From: CAZYZQ01 sp964652075
GTDB lineage: Bacteria > Bacillota > Clostridia > Oscillospirales > Oscillospiraceae
Length of the DNA: 5,066 bases
Assembly (NCBI GenBank): GCA_964652075.1
Contig: CAZYZQ010000127.1
Span: forward strand, 1-5,066
Direction of reading: 5' to 3'
The stretch's first letter is position 1. Every line of letters begins with the position of its first letter. The position numbers and the translations under genes were made by a program. Below, one piece after another: positions 1 through 4,646 of the stretch. The notes below the pieces were generated by a model. It had not been told where the DNA came from. It saw only the letters and a list, made by a program, of their open reading frames with translations, and ran no database searches.

Positions 1-2817
1 GATCTGAATTTCCTTGGCGGAGACGAGGTATTCGCTCGTGACGCCGAAGCGGCCGGAGGCCACCTGCTTGATGGCCGAGCCGCGCGCGGTGCCGAGGCGT
101 TCCGGCGTCTCGCCGCCCTCGCCGGAGTTGGACTTGCCGCCCAGCCGGTTCATGGCCTCGGCCAGGCACTCGTGCGCCTCCTGCGAAATCGAGCCGTAGC
201 TCATCGCGCCGGTCTTGAAGCGTTTTACAATCGTCTCCACCGGCTCGACCTCGTCCAGCGGCACAGGCGTTTCGGCAAACCGCATCTCAAGCAGGCCGCG
301 CAGCGTGTGGGGCTTTGTCTCGTCGTCGACCAGCGCGGTGTACTGCTTGAACAGGCCGTAGTCGCCGCGGCGCGTCGACTGCTGGAGCAGATGAATGGTT
401 TGCGGGTTGTACATATGATCCTCCGCGCCGGCACGGGCCTTGTGCTCGCCCATGGAGTCGAGCGTCGGCGCGCCGCCGAGCCCCAGCGGATCAAAGGCGC
501 GGGAGTGGTTGCGGTCAACCAGCTCGCCAATCTCACGCAGGCCAATGCCGCCGATGCGGCTGACCGTATTGGTGAAGTAGGCGTCGATCACATCCTTCGC
601 GATGCCGACCGCCTCGAAGATCTGCGCGGACTGGTAGGACTGCACGGTCGAGATGCCCATCTTGGAGGCGATCTTCACGATGCCGTGCAGAATCGCGGAA
701 TTGTAGTCGTCCACGGCGGCGTGGTAGTCCTTGTCGAGCAGGCCCTCGTCGATCAGCTGGCCGATGGTCTCCTGCGCAAGATAGGGGTTGATGGCGCGCG
801 CGCCGTAGCCGAGCAGCGTTGCAAAGTGGTGTACATCGCGCGGCTCCGCCGACTCGAGGACGATGGAGACCGCCGTGCGCTTTTTCGTGCGCACCAGATA
901 CTGCTCAATCGCGGAGACAGCCAGAAGCGACGGAATGGCGACGTGGTTTTCATCGACGCCGCGGTCGGAGAGGATAATGATATTCGCGCCGCTGCGCCAC
1001 GCCCGGTCGACCGCAACAAAGAGGCGGTCGAGCGCCCGCTTCAGATCCGTGTTCTTATAGTAGAGGATGGACACTGTCTCAACATGGAAGCCGGGGCGGT
1101 TCATATGTCGGATCTTCATGAGATCTGTGGAGGTCAGGATTGGGTTGTGCACCTGCAGCACGCGGCAGTTGGAGGCCTTCTCCTCCAAAAGGTTGCCGTC
1201 GTCGCCGATGTAGACCGTCGTGTCGGTGATAACTGCCTCGCGCAGTGCGTCAATCGGCGGGTTTGTGACCTGCGCAAACAGCTGCTTAAAGTAGTTGAAG
1301 AGCGGCTGGTCGCGGTCGTCCAGTACCGCCAGCGGCACATCCGTGCCCATTGCCGCGGTCGGCTCGGCGCCGGTGCGGGCCATGGGCAGAATCGTATCCT
1401 TGACGTCCTCCCACGTGTAGCCGAACGCCTTTTGCAGACGCACGCGCTGCTCCGGCGTGGCGGTCTCCACCTTATGATTCGGGATCGGCAGATCCGCCAG
1501 ATGAATGAGATTGCCGTCCAGCCATTCGCCATAGGGCTGGCGGGCCGCATAGCGCTCCTTCAGCTCCGCATCCGGGATCACGCGCCCCGCGACCGTGTCG
1601 ACGAGCAGCATCCTGCCCGGCTCCAAGCGGGACTTTTCCAGAATATGCTCCGGCGGGATATCCAGCACGCCGACCTCGGAGGCGAGGATCAGGCGGTCAT
1701 CGTCGGTCAGGTAGTAGCGCGCGGGGCGCAGGCCGTTGCGGTCGAGTGTCGCGCCGACCTGATCGCCGTCGGAAAAGAGGATGGCCGCCGGGCCGTCCCA
1801 CGGCTCCATCATAATGGCGTAATACTGGTACAGGTCGCGCCGCGCCTGCGACATGGTGCGGTCGCCCTGCCACGGCTCGGGGATCGCGGTCATCACAGCC
1901 AGCGGCAGCTCCATGCCGGACATCATGAGAAATTCCAGCGTGTTGTCCAGCATGGCTGAATCGGAACCGGAGACGTTTACAACCGGCAGCACCTTGTCCA
2001 TGTCCTTTTCCAGAAGCGGCGAGGACATCGTCTCCTCGCGCGCGAGCATCCGGTCGATGTTGCCGCGGATGGTGTTGATCTCGCCGTTGTGCAGGATCAG
2101 GCGGTTCGGGTGCGCGCGCTCCCACGAGGGGTTCGTGTTCGTGGAAAAACGCGAGTGGACGAGCGCGATGGCGCTCTCGCAGTCCTCGCTCTGCAGGTCC
2201 GGATAGAACTGCCGCAGCTGGCCGACGAGGAACATGCCCTTGTAGACGATCGTCCGGCTCGAGAGCGAGACGACGTAGGTGTCCGAACTGGACTGCTCAA
2301 ACACGCGGCGCGCGACGTAGAGCCTGCGATCAAACGCCAGCCCTTTTTCCACGTCCACCGGCCGCCGCACAAAGCCCTGCCAGATCGCGGGCATTTTGGC
2401 CAGCGCCTTGTGGCCCAGCGTATCGGGGCAGACCGGCACTTCGCGCCAGCCCAGAAACTCCAAGCCCTCTTTTTCCACAATGATCTCAAACATCTTCTTC
2501 GCCTGCGAGCGCTTCAGATTGTCCTGTGGAAAGAAGAACATGCCGACGCCGTAGTCGCGCTCGCCGAGCCGGTCGACCCCGAGCGCGGCCGCCGCCTTTG
2601 CAAAGAAGCGATGCGAAATCTGAATCAGGATGCCCACGCCGTCGCCGGTCTTGCCCTCGGCGTCCTTTCCGGCGCGGTGCTCCAGCTTTTCGACGATCTT
2701 CAGCGCATCGTCGACGGTCTTGTGGGACTTGCGCCCCTTGACATCCACCACGGCGCCGATGCCGCAGGCGTCGTGCTCAAAGGGCGAGTAGCCCTCCTGC
2801 CGCCATTGCTTATTCAT
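1..2817 (-). CDS. gltB: Glutamate synthase, large (alpha) subunit, 3'-truncated by the window edge
   Basis: This is the GOGAT large subunit. It hydrolyses glutamine and transfers the ammonia to 2-oxoglutarate to give two glutamates, usually with a small NAD(P)H-oxidising partner (GltD). The window holds 939 codons with no internal stop; the family is about 1,500 residues, so roughly the last third is missing. Start: ATG at 2817, with a G-rich ribosome site 5 nt upstream. A 17-residue propeptide precedes Cys18, the expected Ntn-type nucleophile (DACGIGAVVD). The class II glutaminase domain spans about 18-430, with RFSTNT at 223-228, HNGEINT at 243-249 and RNGLRPARY at 360-368. The central domain follows, with MGTDVPLAVL at 490-499 and VTNPPIDALRE at about 517-527. 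The FMN/synthase domain begins near 800, with MSYGSIS at 872-878 and SNSGEGGETP at 896-905. The 3Fe-4S cysteines and GXGXG domain would lie beyond the edge. The gene is coupled to purF upstream. Family assignment is very secure; whether a gltD follows cannot be seen. Confidence 0.97.
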   Translation of the reverse strand, partial: MNKQWRQEGYSPFEHDACGIGAVVDVKGRKSHKTVDDALKIVEKLEHRAGKDAEGKTGDGVGILIQISHRFFAKAAAALGVDRLGERDYGVGMFFFPQDNLKRSQAKKMFEIIVEKEGLEFLGWREVPVCPDTLGHKALAKMPAIWQGFVRRPVDVEKGLAFDRRLYVARRVFEQSSSDTYVVSLSSRTIVYKGMFLVGQLRQFYPDLQSEDCESAIALVHSRFSTNTNPSWERAHPNRLILHNGEINTIRGNIDRMLAREETMSSPLLEKDMDKVLPVVNVSGSDSAMLDNTLEFLMMSGMELPLAVMTAIPEPWQGDRTMSQARRDLYQYYAIMMEPWDGPAAILFSDGDQVGATLDRNGLRPARYYLTDDDRLILASEVGVLDIPPEHILEKSRLEPGRMLLVDTVAGRVIPDAELKERYAARQPYGEWLDGNLIHLADLPIPNHKVETATPEQRVRLQKAFGYTWEDVKDTILPMARTGAEPTAAMGTDVPLAVLDDRDQPLFNYFKQLFAQVTNPPIDALREAVITDTTVYIGDDGNLLEEKASNCRVLQVHNPILTSTDLMKIRHMNRPGFHVETVSILYYKNTDLKRALDRLFVAVDRAWRSGANIIILSDRGVDENHVAIPSLLAVSAIEQYLVRTKKRTAVSIVLESAEPRDVHHFATLLGYGARAINPYLAQETIGQLIDEGLLDKDYHAAVDDYNSAILHGIVKIASKMGISTVQSYQSAQIFEAVGIAKDVIDAYFTNTVSRIGGIGLREIGELVDRNHSRAFDPLGLGGAPTLDSMGEHKARAGAEDHMYNPQTIHLLQQSTRRGDYGLFKQYTALVDDETKPHTLRGLLEMRFAETPVPLDEVEPVETIVKRFKTGAMSYGSISQEAHECLAEAMNRLGGKSNSGEGGETPERLGTARGSAIKQVASGRFGVTSEYLVSAKEIQI

Positions 2818-4262
2818 GTTGACTCCCCCTCTTTGGGCTTTTCCATACTATGTTTGGAGCTGCGCTCCACAGGTGTTGCGTAGTCGCCGGTGAAGCAGGC
2901 CGTACAAAGATCAATTCTGCAATCCCGGCAGGCGCGCAGAAGCCCTGCGGTGCTGATGTAGCCGAGCGTATCCGCGCCGGTCGCCTCCCGGATCTGGTCG
3001 ATTGAGAGGCGGCGCGCAATCAGGTTCTCCTCGTCGTCAATATCGGTGCCGAAGTAGCAGTTGTGCAGAAACGGCGGCGCAGAGATGCGCAGATGCACCT
3101 CTTTTGCCCCGGCGCGGCGCATGGCCGCGACGATGCGCGCGCTTGTCGTGCCGCGTACAATCGAATCGTCCACCAGCACGACGCGCTTTCCGGCCACGGC
3201 GGCGCGCAGCGGATTGAGCTTCACCGCGACCGCGCTCTCGCGCAGCTGCTGTGTTGGGAAGATGAAGCTTCGTCCGACATAGCGGTTCTTCACAAACCCC
3301 GTCCCCAGCGGAATGCCGCTCTCAAGCGCGTAGCCCTGCGCGGCGTCGAGCCCGCTGTCCGGCACGCCGCACACGAGATCGGCGTCAACCGGGTGCTCCC
3401 GCGCCAGCTCCCGGCCCATGTTCAGCCGCGCCTCGTAGACGCTCTGGCCGTCGATCACGGAGTCGGGACGCGCGAAATAGACATATTCAAAGACGCACAG
3501 GCTGCGGCAGCGCGTTGTCAGCGCGATCTGCGAGCGGGCGATTTTCCCGTCCTCGATCAAAAGCACCTCGCCCGGCGCGACGTCGCGCACAAACCGGAAG
3601 CCGCAGCTGTCGAGCGCGCAGCTCTCGGAGGCGATGGCCAGGCCGTATTCGTTCTCACCGATGCACAGCGGGCGGTAGCCGTTCGGGTCGCGCACTGCAA
3701 GGAGCTTATGGTTACTGCCCATGATGACAAGTGAGAACGCGCCGACCAGCATCTTCGCCGCGTCGCGCACGCCGGTGAACAGCTCGCCGGAGCGCAGCGT
3801 GATGTAGCCGATCAGCCCGGAGATCACCTCGCTGTCGCTCGTCGCGGAGAAGTCCAGCCCCAGCGAGACGAGCCGTTCCCGCAAAAGCTTCGCGTTCGTG
3901 ACATTGCCGTTATGCGCCGTCGCGATGCGGCCGGTCAGAAAGTCCGTCACAAACGGCTGCACGTTGGACGCCGTGTTGGAGCCGGTGGTCGAGTAGCGCA
4001 CATGGCCGATGGCACAGCGGCTGTCCGGCAGCTGCGCGAGCGTCTTCTGCGTAAACACATCGCTCACCAGCCCGACGCCTTTGACGCAGGGAATGGCGCT
4101 TCTCAGGCTGACCGCGATGCCGGCGCCCTCCTGCCCGCGGTGCTGCATGGCCAAAAGTGCGTTGTGGCAGATGCCCGCCGCCTCCGTGCAGCCGCTGTCG
4201 GGCCGCAGGCTGACGGCGAAGACGCCGCACTCCTCATGAAGCTTTTCGATTTGTTCCTGCAT
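2814..4262 (-). CDS. purF: Amidophosphoribosyltransferase (glutamine-PRPP amidotransferase), Fe-S type
   Basis: PurF catalyses the first committed step of purine synthesis: PRPP plus glutamine gives 5-phosphoribosylamine, glutamate and PPi in the cytosol. The gene is complete at 482 residues, close to the usual family size. An 11-residue propeptide precedes nucleophile Cys12 (EECGVFAVS), the same propeptide length as Bacillus subtilis PurF. Glutaminase motifs are HRGQEGAGIA (41-50), RYSTTG (89-94), HNGN (117-120) and TSDSE (141-145). The phosphoribosyltransferase half has VPDSG (300-304), the NRYVGRSFI flexible-loop region (326-334) and the PRPP-binding loop VVLVDDSIVRGTTS (361-374). Cys256, Cys402, Cys453 and Cys456 match the four 4Fe-4S ligands of the Bacillus-type enzyme, which are linked to oxygen-sensitive stability. 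The start at 4262 has a good AGGAG ten bases upstream. It is first in a purF-gltB unit rather than among other pur genes here, so a paralogue dedicated to this locus is possible, although every key residue is intact. Confidence 0.97.
   Translation of the reverse strand: MQEQIEKLHEECGVFAVSLRPDSGCTEAAGICHNALLAMQHRGQEGAGIAVSLRSAIPCVKGVGLVSDVFTQKTLAQLPDSRCAIGHVRYSTTGSNTASNVQPFVTDFLTGRIATAHNGNVTNAKLLRERLVSLGLDFSATSDSEVISGLIGYITLRSGELFTGVRDAAKMLVGAFSLVIMGSNHKLLAVRDPNGYRPLCIGENEYGLAIASESCALDSCGFRFVRDVAPGEVLLIEDGKIARSQIALTTRCRSLCVFEYVYFARPDSVIDGQSVYEARLNMGRELAREHPVDADLVCGVPDSGLDAAQGYALESGIPLGTGFVKNRYVGRSFIFPTQQLRESAVAVKLNPLRAAVAGKRVVLVDDSIVRGTTSARIVAAMRRAGAKEVHLRISAPPFLHNCYFGTDIDDEENLIARRLSIDQIREATGADTLGYISTAGLLRACRDCRIDLCTACFTGDYATPVERSSKHSMEKPKEGEST
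2823..2831 (-). promoter_or_regulatory. Ribosome binding site of gltB inside the end of purF
   Basis: On the minus strand GAGGGGGAG (2831-2823) ends 5 nt before the gltB ATG at 2817. It lies within the last purF codons (encoding part of EGES). Together with the ATGA stop/start overlap, it supports both the chosen gltB start and translational coupling. Confidence 0.7.
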
Positions 4263-4272
4263 GGTAAGACTT

Positions 4273-4278
4273 CTCCTC
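4273..4278 (-). promoter_or_regulatory. Ribosome binding site of purF
   Basis: GAGGAG (4278-4273, minus strand) precedes the purF ATG at 4262 by 10 nt. The spacing is slightly long, but no other in-frame ATG fits better. The resulting 11-residue propeptide before Cys12 matches the family, which settles the start. Confidence 0.75.
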
Positions 4279-4308
4279 TTTCATGCCGAAAATCTGGCTG
4301 AGAATCAG

Positions 4309-4353
4309 AAAAAGCGCCCCGGCCGCGCAGAAAACCTGCCAAGGCCGAAACGC
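4309..4353 (-). terminator. Candidate intrinsic terminator/attenuator in the purF leader
   Basis: In the minus-strand transcript, bases 4353-4343 (GCGTTTCGGCC) pair without a break with 4324-4314 (GGCCGGGGCGC), giving 11 pairs of which three are consecutive U-G wobbles. An internal loop then leads to a GCAG/CTGC helix (4339-4336 with 4330-4327) and a GTTTT loop. Five T residues (4313-4309) follow the stem immediately. The three U-G pairs would be A-C mismatches in a plus-strand RNA, so the structure fits the purF direction. It starts only about 9 nt after the predicted transcription start and ends about 46 nt before the purF ATG. That makes it a possible attenuator producing a short RNA of about 55 nt. 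I see no convincing antiterminator or known riboswitch motif before it. It could also be a leader structure with little termination. Confidence 0.4.
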
Positions 4354-4368
4354 CGTTGTCTCAGCGTC

Positions 4369-4397
4369 ATTATAGGGCAGCCTTGCGCCGCTGTCAA
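4369..4397 (-). promoter_or_regulatory. Consensus sigma-70/SigA promoter of purF-gltB
   Basis: Read on the minus strand, a -35 box TTGACA (4397-4392) is followed by a 17-nt spacer and a -10 box TATAAT (4374-4369). All twelve consensus bases match and the spacing is optimal. The predicted transcription start is near 4362, giving a leader of about 100 nt before the purF ATG. Such a strong core promoter would normally need repression or attenuation to be kept in check, which fits the dyad across its -35 region and the leader hairpin described separately. The start point is inferred from spacing only. Confidence 0.88.
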
Positions 4398-4400
4398 GGC
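4380..4400. promoter_or_regulatory. Dyad symmetry overlapping the purF -35 box
   Basis: GCCTTG (4380-4385) and CAAGGC (4395-4400) are exact reverse complements with a 9-bp spacer. The right arm contains part of the purF -35 hexamer and the left arm lies in the promoter spacer, so a bound protein would block polymerase. The arms are short, and a chance match in G+C-rich DNA is possible. It does not resemble the Bacillus PurR box as I know it. Confidence 0.3.
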
Positions 4401-4401
4401 A

Positions 4402-4409
4402 AACTTGCA
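4402..4409. promoter_or_regulatory. Third copy of the TGCAAGT core, next to the purF -35 box
   Basis: AACTTGCA here is identical to 4509-4516 in the right arm of the glnN-side inverted repeat. It lies 4 bp beyond the purF -35 hexamer (4397-4392), centred about 44 bp upstream of the predicted purF start. A protein bound here would sit against RNA polymerase at the purF promoter. It is a single half-site, with no matching inverted arm nearby. Confidence 0.35.
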
Positions 4410-4431
4410 TTTATTTTTCCGATTCATTTCA

Positions 4432-4455
4432 CTTTTTCTGCATCTTTTTCTGCAT
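4432..4455. repeat. Tandem 12-bp direct repeat, two exact copies
   Basis: CTTTTTCTGCAT occurs at 4432-4443 and again at 4444-4455, followed by a degenerate start of a third unit (CTTTCTT, 4456-4462). It lies in the A+T-rich middle of the divergent region, upstream of both core promoters. It could be a replication-slippage duplication or paired binding sites; nothing in the sequence decides between these. Confidence 0.8.
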
Positions 4456-4488
4456 CTTTCTTAAAATTTGCCCAATTTTACGTATCTG

Positions 4489-4518
4489 TTTGCAAGTGCA
4501 TGTTGTGTAACTTGCAAA
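4489..4518. promoter_or_regulatory. Perfect 9-bp inverted repeat, candidate operator upstream of glnN
   Basis: TTTGCAAGT (4489-4497) and ACTTGCAAA (4510-4518) are exact reverse complements separated by 12 bp, so arm centres lie 21 bp apart, about two helical turns. This is the geometry expected for a dimeric DNA-binding regulator. The dyad centre is about 31 bp upstream of the glnN -35 box and about 66 bp upstream of its predicted start, a position more typical of activators than repressors. A further core copy lies next to the purF promoter. I cannot name the regulator. Confidence 0.55.
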
Positions 4519-4534
4519 AATCGTCACAAAAACG

Positions 4535-4563
4535 TTGACACCGGCCTGCCCGGGGGCTATAAT
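4535..4563 (+). promoter_or_regulatory. Consensus sigma-70/SigA promoter of glnN
   Basis: A -35 box TTGACA (4535-4540), a 17-nt G+C-rich spacer and a -10 box TATAAT (4558-4563) form a second perfect core promoter, pointing at glnN. The predicted transcription start is near 4570, giving a leader of about 77 nt. The DNA directly upstream (about 4457-4534) is A+T-rich with A-tracts and could act as an UP element. The spacer contains a small dyad (GCCC at 4548-4551, GGGC at 4554-4557), probably incidental. Confidence 0.9.
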
Positions 4564-4578
4564 ACAGCCAACGGCAGC

Positions 4579-4612
4579 AAGGGCGCTGGGGGGAATTCCC
4601 TCCGGCGCCCTT
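4579..4612 (+). promoter_or_regulatory. Strong 15-bp hairpin in the glnN 5' leader
   Basis: Bases 4579-4593 pair with 4598-4612 over 15 consecutive pairs, closing an AATT tetraloop. Thirteen pairs are Watson-Crick and two are wobbles (T4587-G4604 and G4590-T4601). Both wobbles are G-U in the glnN-sense RNA but would be A-C mismatches on the other strand, which argues for an RNA structure rather than a DNA operator. No T-tract follows, so it is not a classical terminator. The hairpin begins about 9 nt from the predicted 5' end and leaves the ribosome site at 4636-4640 outside the stem. Possible roles are 5'-end mRNA stabilisation or a protein or RNA docking site; none is shown by the sequence. 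Confidence 0.6.
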
Positions 4613-4635
4613 CGCATTGTCAAAATTGTGGAAAC

Positions 4636-4640
4636 GAGGA
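4636..4640 (+). promoter_or_regulatory. Ribosome binding site of glnN
   Basis: GAGGA ends 6 nt before ATG 4647, the expected spacing. It lies 23 nt after the leader hairpin and is free of that stem. A TTG at 4626 is in frame but has no comparable site, so ATG 4647 is preferred. Confidence 0.75.
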
Positions 4641-4646
4641 ATCGGT

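Larger units (their letters stand above)
4263..4646. other. Divergent purF/glnN control region (384 bp, no gene)
   Basis: This is the only long non-coding stretch in the window. In order from the purF side it holds the purF ribosome site and leader (about 4263-4362), with a T-tract hairpin. The purF promoter with a dyad over its -35 box follows. Then comes an A+T-rich middle (about 4401-4534) with a 12-bp tandem repeat and the TGCAAGT-type inverted repeat. Last are the glnN promoter and the glnN leader with its 15-bp stem. The -35 boxes are 137 bp apart, so a shared regulator could act on both. Short open frames crossing it lack conserved features and are not convincing genes. Confidence 0.85.

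Noticed and set aside
172..1959. A 595-codon open frame on the plus strand, opposite gltB
   Set aside because: It lies wholly antisense to gltB, whose minus-strand frame gives a continuous, strongly conserved GOGAT protein. The plus-strand product is Arg/Val/His-rich with no recognisable motif, typical of a mirror frame in G+C-rich DNA.
2089..2883. A 264-codon plus-strand open frame across the gltB 5' end
   Set aside because: It is antisense to the conserved gltB glutaminase domain and the purF end, has no recognisable domain and no good ribosome site.
3063..3734. A 223-codon plus-strand open frame opposite purF
   Set aside because: It is a mirror frame of purF; the minus-strand protein carries all PurF motifs and this one carries none.
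4263..4362. Purine or PRPP (ykkC-type) riboswitch in the purF leader
   Set aside because: At about 100 nt with a hairpin from the very 5' end, there is no room for an aptamer before the T-tract, and I recognise none of the conserved aptamer core sequences.
4398..4409. Possible sigma-54 (-24/-12) promoter at GGCAAACTTGCA
   Set aside because: The GG and GC elements start 9 bp apart rather than the required 12, and perfect sigma-70 boxes are present instead.
4598..4640. Pairing of CCCTCC in the glnN hairpin with the ribosome site as a translation switch
   Set aside because: Only about four pairs (CCTC with GAGG) could form, and they would have to disrupt a 15-bp stem.
4570..4646. Known glutamine riboswitch or ANTAR-type target in the glnN leader
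   Set aside because: There is one simple stem with an AATT loop. The paired hexaloop hairpins of ANTAR targets and the junction of the glnA glutamine aptamer are not visible.
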